Made by a program: the position numbers and the translations under genes. Shown piece by piece: positions 1-9,573 of a stretch of 64,000 bases of DNA. Source of the DNA: Homoserinibacter gongjuensis (lineage in GTDB: Bacteria; Actinomycetota; Actinomycetes; Actinomycetales; Microbacteriaceae). Position 1 is the first letter of the stretch, and every line of letters begins with the position of its first letter. The notes beneath the pieces are model-generated. The model was given only the letters and a program-made list of their open reading frames with translations, did not search any database and was not told the DNA's origin. Location: NCBI RefSeq assembly GCF_030161875.1, contig NZ_BSVA01000001.1, forward strand, positions 1,612,001 through 1,676,000, written 5' to 3'.

Positions 1-200
1 CGACGACGGCGCTCGTGGTCGCGCACCGGCCGTCGACCGTCATGCTCGCCGACCGCGTGGCGCTGCTTGAGAACGGGCGCATCACGGACGTCGGCCGGCA
101 CTCGGAACTGCTCGCCCGCAACGAGCACTACCGCTACGTGATCTCGTCGCTCGACGAGGATCGCGAGACCGAACATGAGGAACAGGAGGTGATCGCGTGA
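1..200 (+). CDS. ABC transporter ATP-binding/permease subunit, C-terminal end (partial at window start)
   Basis: Only the last 65 codons are inside the window. The reading frame enters at base 3 and contains the ABC H-loop ([10 protein letters not shown]) followed by [12 protein letters not shown], the usual end of an exporter ATPase domain. The next gene overlaps it by a GTGA junction and encodes a complete ABC half-transporter, so the two very probably form a heterodimeric exporter. The 3' end of this gene carries the AGGAGGT ribosome site of the downstream gene. Substrate unknown. Confidence 0.9.
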   Translation, partial: TTALVVAHRPSTVMLADRVALLENGRITDVGRHSELLARNEHYRYVISSLDEDRETEHEEQEVIA

Positions 201-2005
201 CGCTCGCAGGTGTGGAGGGCGAGGACCGCCAGGACTACACGCGCGAGGAGAGCCGCGCGATCCGCGCACGCTCCTCGCGGCTGCTCGGCTCGCTGCTGCG
301 ACCGCTGCGCGGCCGTGTCGTGGTGGCGATGCTCATCGTCGCCACGAGCACGGCGCTGCAGACCGCCGGCCCCGCCCTCATCGCGTTCGGGATCGACGCG
401 GGTCTGCCCGCCATCCTGAACCACCAGGATGCGATGCCGCTCGCCGTCGTCGTGCTGCTGTACCTGGGCGCCGCGATCGTGGGCGCCGTGCTCATGTGGC
501 ATTACACGATGCTGTCGGCGCGCATCAGCCAGGCGTTCCTCTTCGACCTGCGCGGGCGCATCTACCGGCACGCGCAGCTGCTGAGCCTCGAGTTCCACGA
601 GAGCTACACCTCGGGGCGCATCATCGCGCGGCAGACGAACGACCTCGACTCGATCCGCGAACTGCTCGACTCGGGCATCCAGGGCCTCATCCGCGGCGCG
701 CTCTACATGGTGTTCATCGCGGCGACCCTGCTGTTCCTCGACCCGATCTCGGCGCTCGTGATCGCGTGCTCGGTCCCCGTGCTGCTCGTGCTGACGCGCT
801 GGTTCCAGGTGACCTCGCAGCGCGCCTTCCGCGCGACGCGCGTGCACTCGGCGCGCCTCATCGTCAAGTTCGTCGAGACTATGACGGGTATCCGTGCGGT
901 GAAGGCGTTCCGCGCCGAGCAGCGCAACGCGGGCGAGTTCGGTGCCACGAACGAGAGCTACCGCGACGCGAACGCCAAGGCGATCGGCGTGTTCGGCATC
1001 TTCGACCCGAGCCTCGTCGTGATCGGCAACATCGTCGTCGCGGTCGTGCTGCTCGTGGGCGGGCTGCGGGTGGCGGATGGCGGGCTCGCCGTGGGCGTGC
1101 TGCTCGCGGCCCTCATGTACACGCGGCGCTTCTTCGACCCGATGGAGGAGATGGCGCAGTTCTACAACTCGTACCAGTCGGCATCCGCCGCGCTCGAGAA
1201 GATCTCGGGCGTGCTCGAGGAGAGCCCGAGCGTGCCGGATCCGGTGCGCCCCGTCGACCTGTGGACGGCGAAGGGCGCGCTCGACTTCGACGACGTGCGC
1301 TTCGCCTACCACGAGGACCGCGTCATCCTGCCCGACTTCGAGCTGCACATCCCTGCCGGGCAGACGGTGGCGCTCGTCGGCTCCACGGGTGCCGGCAAGT
1401 CGACGCTCGCGAAGCTCGTCGCGCGGTTCTACGACCCGACCGACGGTGTGGTGCGGCTCGACGGCGTCGACCTGCGCGACGTGCACCCCAAGGATCTGCG
1501 CCGCGCGATCGTCATGGTCACCCAGGAGGCGTACCTGTTCTCGGGCACCGTCGCCGACAACATCGCGCTCGGCAAACCGGGGGCGACCCTCGACGAGATC
1601 CGGGCTGCAGCGCACGCGGTGGGGGCCGACACCTTCATCGAGGCGCTGCCCCAGGGCTACGACACGGATGTCAACAAGCGTGGCGGCCGCGTCTCGGCGG
1701 GCCAGCGGCAGCTGCTGTCGTTCGCGCGCGCGTTCCTCGCGGATCCGGCCGTGCTGATCCTCGACGAGGCCACCGCATCCCTCGACATCCCGAGCGAGCG
1801 GTTGGTGCAGGAGGGCCTCACCACCCTGCTGGCCGACCGCACCGCGATCGTCATCGCGCACCGTCTGTCGACGGTCGCGATCGCCGACCGCGTGCTCGTG
1901 ATGGAGCACGGCCGCATCGTGGAGGACGGCACGCCCGCGGAGCTCATCGGCGGAGACGGCCGCTTCGCGACGCTGCACAAGGCATGGCGGGACTCTCTCG
2001 TGTGA
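197..2005 (+). CDS. ABC exporter half-transporter (membrane domain fused to ATPase)
   Basis: This 602-residue protein has an N-terminal six-helix exporter domain (about residues 30-330) and a C-terminal ATPase. Visible motifs are Walker [10 protein letters not shown] (residues 395-403), the Q-loop in VTQEAYLF, the signature VSAGQRQ (canonical LSGGQ is degenerate here), Walker [13 protein letters not shown] and the H-loop in [10 protein letters not shown]. The GTG start overlaps the stop of the preceding ATPase gene and has AGGAGGT seven bases upstream. The degenerate signature motif is common in one half of heterodimeric exporters, in line with pairing to the upstream subunit. Drug or lipid export is typical of the family, but the substrate cannot be read here. 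Confidence 0.92.
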   Translation: MTLAGVEGEDRQDYTREESRAIRARSSRLLGSLLRPLRGRVVVAMLIVATSTALQTAGPALIAFGIDAGLPAILNHQDAMPLAVVVLLYLGAAIVGAVLMWHYTMLSARISQAFLFDLRGRIYRHAQLLSLEFHESYTSGRIIARQTNDLDSIRELLDSGIQGLIRGALYMVFIAATLLFLDPISALVIACSVPVLLVLTRWFQVTSQRAFRATRVHSARLIVKFVETMTGIRAVKAFRAEQRNAGEFGATNESYRDANAKAIGVFGIFDPSLVVIGNIVVAVVLLVGGLRVADGGLAVGVLLAALMYTRRFFDPMEEMAQFYNSYQSASAALEKISGVLEESPSVPDPVRPVDLWTAKGALDFDDVRFAYHEDRVILPDFELHIPAGQTVALVGSTGAGKSTLAKLVARFYDPTDGVVRLDGVDLRDVHPKDLRRAIVMVTQEAYLFSGTVADNIALGKPGATLDEIRAAAHAVGADTFIEALPQGYDTDVNKRGGRVSAGQRQLLSFARAFLADPAVLILDEATASLDIPSERLVQEGLTTLLADRTAIVIAHRLSTVAIADRVLVMEHGRIVEDGTPAELIGGDGRFATLHKAWRDSLV

Positions 2006-2010
2006 GCTGC

Positions 2011-2107
2011 GGCCGGAGGCTTCGGGACGCGTCCGCTGCGCGGGCGCTCCTCGGCCACCCGACTGTCGAGGTGGTTGAGGAGCCGCACGGCGGCGTCTCG
2101 AAACCGC
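2011..2107. repeat. REP-like palindrome, inverted doublet (copies 1 and 2)
   Basis: Two copies of an intergenic palindrome face each other. The left copy (2011-2059) is degenerate and reads CTTCGGGACGC...GCTCCTCGGCCACC. The right copy (2071-2107) reads GGTTGAGGAGC...GTCTCGAAACC. The same element recurs near 17.8, 18.4, 26.5, 36.2 and 59.7 kb. The doublet lies between convergent genes and may also serve as a terminator. Confidence 0.75.
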
Positions 2108-2121
2108 CGCCGTGGGGGCGC

Positions 2122-2595
2122 TCAGCCGATCGTGTTGACGATCACCGTCAGCACGACGATCACCGCGATCACGCCACCCGCGGCGACCGCGAGCATCGCG
2201 ACGAGCTTCTTGCGGTCGAGCGTCTCGCGGAATCCGAGCCCGCCCGCCTCGCGCCGCACGAGCCGACGGATCGGCTCGGCGCTCACGTGCAGGTCGACCT
2301 CGTCGCGCAGGCTCTGCTTGGGGCCGCCGGTGGGGGCCGCCGACAGGCGCGGCCGGTCGTTCTCCCAGTCGATGTAGCGCGGCGTCTCGATGATCGTGAA
2401 CTTCGAGTCGATCTCGTCGGTGACGATCTGGTAGCTCGCGGTCTCGGTGAGGTTGGTGCGCGCGATGATCTCCCACCAGCGCGGGTTCTGGATGTCGAGG
2501 TCGACGGAGAATCCCTTGGCGGTGCGGGTGAAGACGAAGGCGGTGCCGCTCATGTGCCTCTGCATCATCGCCATGAGGTCATCGGTTCGGGTCAT
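2122..2595 (-). CDS. Hypothetical protein with one C-terminal membrane helix
   Basis: A 157-residue protein I do not recognise as a named family. Residues 1-130 are soluble and contain WWEIIARTNLTETASYQIV and a YIDWENDRPRL segment. The last 25 residues (LVAMLAVAAGGVIAVIVVLTVIV) form one hydrophobic helix, so the protein is probably tail-anchored with the soluble part in the cytoplasm. A TAGCCT box lies 8 nt upstream of the ATG, suggesting a leaderless transcript. It converges on the ABC exporter gene with a REP-like doublet between them. Confidence 0.7.
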   Translation of the reverse strand: MTRTDDLMAMMQRHMSGTAFVFTRTAKGFSVDLDIQNPRWWEIIARTNLTETASYQIVTDEIDSKFTIIETPRYIDWENDRPRLSAAPTGGPKQSLRDEVDLHVSAEPIRRLVRREAGGLGFRETLDRKKLVAMLAVAAGGVIAVIVVLTVIVNTIG

Positions 2596-2664
2596 GGCAT
2601 GAGAGGCTACCGGCCTTCACCGGCGGCGCGAACGCGCCCATTCGGGGATGCCGCGGTGCGCGGC

Positions 2665-2982
2665 TCAGTCCGGAGCGTGGCGCGCCCGCGCGAGGTCGAC
2701 GCGGAACACGTGGCCATCCCGCGACCACACGAGCGGCGTGCCCTCGGCGCGGTAGAACTCGAGCGCGCGGCCCTCGTGGCACTGCGGCGGATGCCCGCTC
2801 GCCCGCACGACCCGCCACCACGGCACGTCGCTGCCGTAGTACGCCATGACCTGACCGACCCCGCGTGCCGCGCGCGAGCCGATCGCGGCCGCGACGTCGC
2901 CGTAGCTCATCACGCGACCCTCGGGGATCGAGGCGACCACCTCGAGCACCGCGCCCACGAAGTCCTCGTTCGGCTGCGGCAT
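2665..2982 (-). CDS. MGMT-family DNA-binding protein (alkyltransferase-like, no active-site cysteine motif)
   Basis: 105 residues, matching the C-terminal DNA-binding half of O6-alkylguanine transferases. Visible features are IPEGRVMSYGDVAAAIG and ARGVGQVM, followed by PWWRVVRASG where true MGMT enzymes have the helix leading to PCHRV. There is no PCHR, so the protein should bind alkylated guanine without transferring the alkyl group, as alkyltransferase-like (ATL) proteins do when they channel lesions to nucleotide excision repair. The role is inferred from the family. The gene stands alone between two small minus-strand genes. Confidence 0.8.
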   Translation of the reverse strand: MPQPNEDFVGAVLEVVASIPEGRVMSYGDVAAAIGSRAARGVGQVMAYYGSDVPWWRVVRASGHPPQCHEGRALEFYRAEGTPLVWSRDGHVFRVDLARARHAPD

Positions 2983-3010
2983 CCGGATGTCCTCGCGACT
3001 CGCAGGGATG

Positions 3011-3462
3011 CTAGAGCTTCAGCGCGCCGAGGTTCTCGCCGTAGGGGTCTCGCCCACGACCTCGAACCCGACGGCCTTGAAGAACTGCTCGGGCCCGGCC
3101 TCGCCGGAAGCCCACACGACGGTGAGGCGCTCGAAGCCGCGGCGGCGCGCCTCGTCGGCGAGCGCCTGCACGGCGAAGCGTCCGACACCGGAGCCCTGCG
3201 CATCCGCTTCGACGTGGATGCGCCAGAGGGCGGCCTTGAGATAGTCCTCGGTCGCGTCGGGGTCGAAGGTGCCCATGACGTAGCCGACGAGATGGTCACC
3301 ATCGAGGATGACCCGGGGCCAGGAGCCCGCCGGATCGAGGTCCGGCTCGACGTGCACATAGGTCTCGGGGGCGATGAACGCCTCCTGGCCCGGCTTCAAT
3401 GCGAGGTTGCGGGCCGCGACGATGGTCTGCGCCGTCAGCTCTTCCAGTCTCAGGTCCGCCAT
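3011..3462 (-). CDS. GNAT-family N-acetyltransferase (single-base frameshift near the 3' end)
   Basis: About 150 residues with a GNAT fold. The acetyl-CoA loop is seen as VEADAQGSGVGRFAVQAL, and the later strand-helix reads LTVVWASGEAGPEQFFKAVGFEVVGETP. As written, the frame ends in GETPTARTSAR. Adding one C to the C4 run at 3044-3047 gives GETPYGENLGALKL and a stop at 3011, which is the normal ending for this family. The substrate is unknown. A TAGCCT box lies 6 nt upstream of the ATG. Confidence 0.8.
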
Positions 3463-3501
3463 TCAGCCAGGCTAACCCTCTCGAGCGCTCGCGCGCATAG
3501 A

Positions 3502-3519
3502 TATCTCGATGTCGAGATA
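3502..3519. promoter_or_regulatory. 18-bp perfect palindrome upstream of icd, candidate operator
   Basis: TATCTCGA-TG-TCGAGATA is a perfect 8-bp inverted repeat. It lies about 16 nt upstream of a TAGGCT -10 box (near 3535) that would serve icd, so it covers the -35 region. The symmetry and length fit a dimeric MarR/TetR-type regulator site. The regulator is not identifiable from this window. Confidence 0.5.
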
Positions 3520-3586
3520 CCTAGCGGGGCAAGGTAGGCTGGGCGGCGGCTTAAACGCGAAAGCGCATTCAACGAAAGGTTGGCAC

Positions 3587-4804
3587 GTGGTCGACAAGAT
3601 CAAGGTCGAGGGAACGGTCGTCGAGCTCGACGGCGACGAGATGACGCGCATCATCTGGCAGTTCATCAAGGACCGTCTCATCCACCCCTATCTCGACCTC
3701 ACGCTCGAGTACTACGACCTCGGCATCGAGCACCGCGACGCGACCGATGACCAGGTCACGATCGACGCGGCGCACGCCATCCAGAAGCACGGTGTGGGCG
3801 TGAAGTGCGCCACGATCACCCCCGACGAGGCGCGTGTCGAGGAGTTCGGCCTCAAGAAGATGTGGAAGAGCCCCAACGGCACCATCCGCAACATCCTCGG
3901 CGGCGTGATCTTCCGCGAGCCGATCGTCATCTCCAACATCCCGCGCCTCGTGCCTGGCTGGAACAAGCCGATCATCATCGGCCGTCACGCCTTCGGCGAC
4001 CAGTACCGCGCCACCGACTTCGTGTTCCAGGGTGCGGGCACGCTCACCATGAGCTTCCAGCCGGCCGACGGCTCCGAGGCGCAGAGCTTCGAGGTCTACC
4101 AGGCGCCGGATGGCGGCGTCGCCATGGCGATGTACAACCAGGATGCGTCGATCCGCGACTTCGCGCGCGCGAGCTTCAACTACGGGCTCGACCGCGGCTA
4201 CCCCGTGTACCTCTCGACGAAGAACACCATCCTCAAGGCCTATGACGGCCGCTTCAAGGACCTCTTCCAGGAGGTCTTCGACGCCGAGTACAAGGACAAG
4301 TTCGAGGCGGCCGGCCTCACCTACGAGCACCGCCTCATCGACGACATGGTCGCCTCGGCGCTCAAGTGGGAGGGCGGCTACGTCTGGGCCTGCAAGAACT
4401 ACGACGGCGATGTGCAGTCCGACACCGTCGCGCAGGGTTACGGCTCGCTCGGCCTCATGACCTCGGTGCTCACGACTCCCGACGGCAAGATCGTCGAGGC
4501 GGAGGCCGCGCACGGCACGGTCACGCGGCACTACCGTCAGCACCAGGCGGGCAAGCCCACCTCGACCAACCCGATCGCGTCGATCTACGCGTGGACCCGC
4601 GGGCTCATGCACCGCGGCAAGCTCGACGGCAACCAGGCGCTCATCACCTTTGCCGAGACGCTCGAGGACGTCGTCGTCAAGACCGTGGAGTCGGGCAAGA
4701 TGACCAAGGACCTCGCGATGCTCGTCGGCCCCGAGCAGGAGTGGCAGACGACCGAGGAGTTCCTCGCGACGCTCGACGAGAACCTGCAGGAGCGTCTCGC
4801 GTAA
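3587..4804 (+). CDS. icd: NADP-dependent isocitrate dehydrogenase
   Basis: 405 residues matching the homodimeric, eukaryote-like NADP-IDH type: [18 protein letters not shown] near the N terminus, then [12 protein letters not shown] (substrate serine) and a C-terminal [14 protein letters not shown]. It oxidises isocitrate to 2-oxoglutarate in the TCA cycle. I chose GTG at 3587 ([15 protein letters not shown]) because family homology begins there and AAAGG precedes it. The frame stays open upstream to 3509, but that extension has no homology and crosses the palindrome. The gene is followed by a strong hairpin terminator and then mdh. Confidence 0.95.
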   Translation: MVDKIKVEGTVVELDGDEMTRIIWQFIKDRLIHPYLDLTLEYYDLGIEHRDATDDQVTIDAAHAIQKHGVGVKCATITPDEARVEEFGLKKMWKSPNGTIRNILGGVIFREPIVISNIPRLVPGWNKPIIIGRHAFGDQYRATDFVFQGAGTLTMSFQPADGSEAQSFEVYQAPDGGVAMAMYNQDASIRDFARASFNYGLDRGYPVYLSTKNTILKAYDGRFKDLFQEVFDAEYKDKFEAAGLTYEHRLIDDMVASALKWEGGYVWACKNYDGDVQSDTVAQGYGSLGLMTSVLTTPDGKIVEAEAAHGTVTRHYRQHQAGKPTSTNPIASIYAWTRGLMHRGKLDGNQALITFAETLEDVVVKTVESGKMTKDLAMLVGPEQEWQTTEEFLATLDENLQERLA

Positions 4805-4836
4805 CGTCCCCGAGAGCGCACGTCGCTTTCGCGGAG

Positions 4837-4864
4837 AGGGGTCGGGTCGAAAGGCCCGACCCCT
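4837..4864 (+). terminator. Terminator hairpin after icd
   Basis: AGGGGTCGGG, an 8-nt loop, then CCCGACCCCT gives a perfect 10-bp stem 32 nt after the icd stop. No T-run follows, which is usual at this GC content. Immediately upstream, 4810-4832 contains a second imperfect palindrome (CGAGAGCG...CGCTTTCG) resembling the repeat upstream of folD. Confidence 0.7.
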
Positions 4865-4884
4865 CGTGCGTACCCGGCGCGTAG

Positions 4885-5873
<989 letters not shown>

Positions 5874-5898
5874 GGGATCGCGCCAGCCGAAGCGCGTC

Positions 5899-6471
5899 TC
5901 AGTAGAAGGCCTCGCCGCGCTCCATCATCTCCACGAAGCGGCGGGCGTTGCGTTCGCGCGTCTCGGGCCGCTTGGCCTGCGAGATGCGGAAGATGAAAGC
6001 CCAGCGGTTCTGCGCGGTGAGCGTCGAGAAGAACGCGGATGCCGTGGGGCTTTTGTCGAGCGCTGCCTGCAGCTCGGGCGGCACCGCGGCATCCTTCTGA
6101 CGGTAGGCGGCGTCCCAGCGCCCGTCTGCCTTCGCGCGGTCGATCTCCGCCTGACCCGCGGCGCGCATCCGCCCCTCGGCGATGAGCCGGGCCACGTGGT
6201 CTTGATTGATCTGCGACCACGGGCTGCGCGCGCGGCGGGGTGTGTACGCCTGCAGGCTGTAGTTCTCGTCGAACGCGCCGGCCTGCCCGTCGATCCAGCC
6301 GAAGCACAGGGCGACATCGAGCGCCTGCTGGCGGGTGATGCCGGGCACGTCCGCCTTGGCCTTGAGGATCTTGACCCGCACGCCGTCGTGCGGTGGGTCG
6401 TTCTCGAGAAAGGCCTCCCACTCGCGCCAATCGGTGAAGTGCAGGATCGGCTTCTCGGCGAACGACGACAT
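5899..6471 (-). CDS. YdeI/OmpD-associated family protein
   Basis: 190 residues from the preferred ATG (MSSFAEKPILHF). It matches the YdeI-type family seen through WREWEAFLENDPPHDGVRVKILKAKA, ALDVALCFGWIDGQ, YTPRRARSPWSQIN and the C-terminal ETRERNARRFVEMMERGE. Members are small soluble proteins with weak links to stress or antimicrobial-peptide tolerance. No enzymatic function is established, and none can be derived here. An upstream in-frame start at 6501 is possible but less conserved. Confidence 0.75.
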   Translation of the reverse strand: MSSFAEKPILHFTDWREWEAFLENDPPHDGVRVKILKAKADVPGITRQQALDVALCFGWIDGQAGAFDENYSLQAYTPRRARSPWSQINQDHVARLIAEGRMRAAGQAEIDRAKADGRWDAAYRQKDAAVPPELQAALDKSPTASAFFSTLTAQNRWAFIFRISQAKRPETRERNARRFVEMMERGEAFY

Positions 6472-6525
6472 GCCGCACACGATACGGGCCCCGGATGACA
6501 CGCATCCAGGGCCCGATCGCCGTTG

Positions 6526-6969
6526 TTACGCCTCGGCGGGCTCGGCGTGCGCCTCGATCTGCTCGCTGCGGGCGCTCGTCTGCACCTCGATCTTGCGCGG
6601 CTTCGCGGCCTCGCTGACCGGGATGACGACGCTCAGCACACCGTTCTCGTAGCTTGCCGAGATGGCGGCGATGTCGACGCCCTGCCCGAGGTTGAGCTGG
6701 CGCAGGAACGATCCGCCCGACCGCTCGCGCGCGATCCACTTGACGCCCTCGACGCTGCGCGGGGTGCGCTCAGCGCGGATGGTGAGCAGCTGCCCGTCGA
6801 CGTCGATGTCGACGCTGCCCGGGTCGATGCCCGGCAGGTCGGCGTTGAGCACGTAGTGGTCGCCGTCGCGGTAGAGGTCCATCGGCATCAGCCGCGGACC
6901 CTGACGGGTGTCGAGGAGCTGGCCGGCGACACGGTCGAGCTCGCGGAACGGGTCGAAGAACATGGTCAT
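6526..6969 (-). CDS. Small heat-shock protein, Hsp20 / alpha-crystallin family
   Basis: 147 residues. The N-terminal arm is FFDPFRELDRVAGQLL, and the alpha-crystallin domain spans about residues 38-130 with LPGIDPGSVDIDVDGQLLTIRAER and the closing strand YENGVLSVVIPV. A C-terminal tail follows KPRKIEV, equivalent to the I-x-I/V anchoring motif. It acts as an ATP-independent holdase that keeps unfolding proteins soluble. GGAGG precedes the ATG. The 85 bp upstream contain a HAIR-like and a CIRCE-like inverted repeat, predicting repression by both HspR and HrcA and induction by heat. Confidence 0.93.
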   Translation of the reverse strand: MTMFFDPFRELDRVAGQLLDTRQGPRLMPMDLYRDGDHYVLNADLPGIDPGSVDIDVDGQLLTIRAERTPRSVEGVKWIARERSGGSFLRQLNLGQGVDIAAISASYENGVLSVVIPVSEAAKPRKIEVQTSARSEQIEAHAEPAEA

Positions 6970-6992
6970 CGGATACCTCCAGATTTTCAGAT

Positions 6993-7012
6993 GTGAGTCG
7001 TGGTGACTCAAC
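6993..7012. promoter_or_regulatory. HAIR-like element (HspR operator) for hsp20
   Basis: On the minus strand the site reads G-TTGAGT-CACCACG-ACTCA-CA. This matches the HspR consensus CTTGAGT-N7-ACTCAAG at 11 of 14 arm positions with the exact 7-nt spacer. It ends 24 nt upstream of the hsp20 ATG. Confidence 0.75.
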
Positions 7013-7027
7013 TTCTCGATATCTGTT

Positions 7028-7054
7028 TTAGCACTCGGAGGTAGAGAGTGCCAG
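7028..7054. promoter_or_regulatory. CIRCE-like element (HrcA operator) for hsp20
   Basis: TTAGCACTC, nine bases, then GAGTGCCAG. The left arm is a perfect CIRCE arm, the right arm matches GAGTGCTAA at 7 of 9 positions, and the N9 spacer is exact. The site lies 59 nt upstream of the hsp20 start. Confidence 0.8.
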
Positions 7055-7114
7055 CCTGCTCGCGCAGGGCGAACGGGTCTGCCTCGCAGGCAAACTCGCC
7101 TGTGTCGACACGCG

Positions 7115-7148
7115 GAATCGCGGCCCCTCGCGCGGGGCCGCGATTCCG
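7115..7148 (-). terminator. 14-bp perfect hairpin, terminator of the flavin electron-transfer operon
   Basis: GGAATCGCGGCCCC, a six-base loop, then GGGGCCGCGATTCC. It lies 36 nt after the stop of the minus-strand oxidoreductase gene and separates that operon from the hsp20 operators. Confidence 0.75.
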
Positions 7149-7183
7149 GTCGGCGCTGCGGATTACCGCAGCGCAAAAAACAC

Positions 7184-8687
7184 TCAGTAACCCAGGAAGA
7201 CGTCGGTGCGGATGCGGCGCACGCCCGCCGCGCGGAGCGCCCGCCGCAGGCGCGCCACGTCGCGCGGCGCGCCGGAGAGATACACGGTGCGCGACGTGAC
7301 ATCCGGGATCGCCCGGCGCACGGCAGAGGCGTCGAGCGCATCCGTTCCGAGCCACGTGCAGTGGGCAGGCAGGTCACCCGGGTCGTCGGGGCACAGCACG
7401 CTCACGCGGCACCCCGTGGCGGCGAGCTCGTCGCGGTAGGCGAGTTCGGACGCCGAGCGCACCGCGTAGACGACCTCGACATCGGAGGCGCGCGCCTCGC
7501 GCGCGAGGGCGCCGAGGTGCGCGACGAACGGCGTGACCCCGATGCCGGCCGCGACGAAGGCGAGTTTCGCATCCGGCGTGCGCGGCAGGGTGAAATCCCC
7601 CAGACGCCCGTGGCGCGCACCCGTGCGCCGGGCACGAGTGCGAGCAGCGCGCGCTTGAAGCTCGAGGCCTCGTCGCGGATTCGCACGCCGATCGTGAGCT
7701 CGGCGTCACCGGGCGCGGAGGTGATCGAGAACACCCGCCGGATGCCGCGGGCATCGGGGTGCGGATGCGGAAGCGTGAGCTCGAGGTACTGTCCGGCATC
7801 GAAGCGCAGCGGTGCCATCGGCCGGAAGCGGAACTCCCACGCGGTCGGGGTGAGCTGCCGTCTGCCGATGAACTCAAGCCGAACGGCTCGCCGCTGTCCG
7901 AGCAGGAACGCGAGCACCCCGCCGATCACGAGGGCGAGCTCCGGCGTCGTGCGGAACGGCCCGACGGTGTACGGCACCGTCGCGAGCAGCGCCACCACGA
8001 CGGCATAGGCCAGGCGCTGCCAGCGTCGTGGCGGCAGGGTCAGCGGTTCGCTCAGCATGTACCCGGCGGCGAAGACGAGCGGGCCGGAGAGGAAGGTGAG
8101 CGACAGCGCCGCGGGCAGGTCGCCCCCGCGCCCAGCACGACGGCGATCTGCACGGCAGCGCCCACGGCGAGGAACAGCACCCCCATGCCGAGACGCCGCG
8201 TGCGCCACAGGATGAGCAGCGCGCCGAGCGCGACCGCGGGCAGCATCGCGGCTGTGCCGACCCACCACGACGAGAAGGCCAGCCCGCTCACGCCCGCGAC
8301 GAGCGCTCCGAGTGCCGCGGGGTTCACGAGGTGCCGGCCGCGCCAGGCGATGAGGTACTTCGACGCCGCCGCGATCGCCGCCGCCGCGACGAGCCCGAGC
8401 AGCCCCGCCGGCTCGCGCGTCGGCTCGAGCACGAACAGCAGCAGGAGGGCCGTGATGATGCCGGACTCGGTGAGCGGTCGACTGCGGAAGGCGATGCCCA
8501 GCACCTGGTTCGCGATCCAGGAGGTGGCCACGAGCACGACGGTCGACACGAGGATCGCGAGCGGGTCGATCGAGATGACGCCGGTGAGGGCGAGCACGAG
8601 GGCGAGCGCGGTGAGCACACCGAGGATGCCGATCATCAGCAGGTACATCGTGACGCGGCCGAGCAGCGCATCCAGTCGCGCGATCAT
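7184..8687 (-). CDS. Membrane RnfD/NqrB-like protein fused to a FAD/NAD(P)H oxidoreductase domain (two frameshifts)
   Basis: About 500 residues. The first half holds roughly seven membrane helices with RnfD/NqrB-like text (TALALVLALTGVISIDPLA, RPLTESGIITALLLLF, HLVNPAALGALV). The second half is a ferredoxin-reductase-type module with FDAGQYLELTLPH, the flavin motif RRVFSITSAP and the NAD-binding AAGIGVTPF. Two single-base breaks, at the C5 runs 8123-8127 and 7597-7601, split it into three frames; adding one base at each restores one protein ending DVFLGY. The ATG overlaps the apbE stop. With the next two genes it probably moves electrons from NAD(P)H across the membrane to a flavinylated extracytoplasmic carrier (inference). 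Confidence 0.8.
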
Positions 8688-9541
8688 GCGAACACCTCTC
8701 CGGGGAAGTCGGGGCTCGCCTCGAGCGCGCCGTCGTGCAGCATCCTGACCCACGCGATGCTCCTGCGGCTGAGCCAGGCCGGATCGACATCGAAGAACAG
8801 CGCCGTCGCCGCCCCGTCGGCCGTGAGGTCGTCGGAGGCGACCGCCCAGGTCGCGACGACCTCGCGTGCGGGAAGGCCGGTCACGGCATCGAGCACGTGG
8901 TGGCGGTCACCGACCACGCGGCGGTTGCCCGCGCTCGCCGAGAGCGCGCCGTCGCGCAGCTCGGCGATGCCGACAGCCTTGGACGGGTGGGCCGGATGCT
9001 CGAGCGCGATGCGCATGGGCACGTCGCGGATGCGCAGATCGCCCGATCCGTCGACGACCGAGCGGGCGATCCCCGCGTCGGCGAGCAGCTCGCTCACGAG
9101 GTCGACGAGCAGCCCCTTGCCTGCGGCTCCCATGTCGAGCAGCACGGGGGAGGAGGTGGCCAGGTGGGTGCCGTCCCAGGCGAGCGCGTCCTGCCAGCGC
9201 GGCACGGCATCCGGGATCCCCGCGAGCCGCGGGCCGAAGCCGGATGCGGCGAGGGCTCCGCCGACGAGAGGCGAGACGCGCCCGCGGGTCGCGGCATAGA
9301 GCTCCGCGTAGAGCCCGAGGAGCGGCGCGGCCTCCTCGGGAAGGCAGTGGTGCCCCGGCTCGCGGGCGATGCGGGACACGAGGGAGTCGTCGCGGTAGCG
9401 CGACCATGCCCGGTCGAAGCGCTCGACGCGGTCGGCGACGGCCGCGCGCACGTGCTCCCCGAGCGGCTCCTCGGTGTCGATGCGCCACGGGGTGCCGAGC
9501 GCGTCGAAACGCCAGGCGGCGGGGAGGGGGTCGGAGATCAC
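8684..9541 (-). CDS. apbE: FAD:protein FMN transferase (ApbE family)
   Basis: 285 residues from a GTG start (start choice moderate, no clear ribosome site). Family features are LLDMGAAGKGLLVDLV (canonical D-x-G-x-x-x-KG), VVDGSGDLRI, ALSASAGNRRVV, HHVLDAVTGLPA and TADGAATALFF. ApbE uses FAD to attach FMN covalently to a Ser/Thr of FMN-binding domains, normally outside the cytoplasm. No signal peptide is evident from this start. It lies between the FMN-binding lipoprotein (its likely substrate) and the membrane oxidoreductase, overlapping the latter by ATGA. Confidence 0.88.
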   Translation of the reverse strand: MISDPLPAAWRFDALGTPWRIDTEEPLGEHVRAAVADRVERFDRAWSRYRDDSLVSRIAREPGHHCLPEEAAPLLGLYAELYAATRGRVSPLVGGALAASGFGPRLAGIPDAVPRWQDALAWDGTHLATSSPVLLDMGAAGKGLLVDLVSELLADAGIARSVVDGSGDLRIRDVPMRIALEHPAHPSKAVGIAELRDGALSASAGNRRVVGDRHHVLDAVTGLPAREVVATWAVASDDLTADGAATALFFDVDPAWLSRRSIAWVRMLHDGALEASPDFPGEVFA

Positions 9542-9573
9542 GGCCGGTCGGGCGCGCGGAGGGGAGGGGCCGT

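Noticed and set aside
2665-2982. A true O6-methylguanine methyltransferase
   Set aside because: The active-site PCHR is missing, so only an alkyltransferase-like DNA-binding role is supported.
134-3537. Very long open frames opposite or across the ABC exporter (780 and 1013 codons)
   Set aside because: They overlap a clearly conserved gene in other frames, are rich in Arg/His/Ala runs, and show no family motif. They result from G/C third positions removing stop codons in all frames. The same applies to long shadow frames over nearly every gene in the window.
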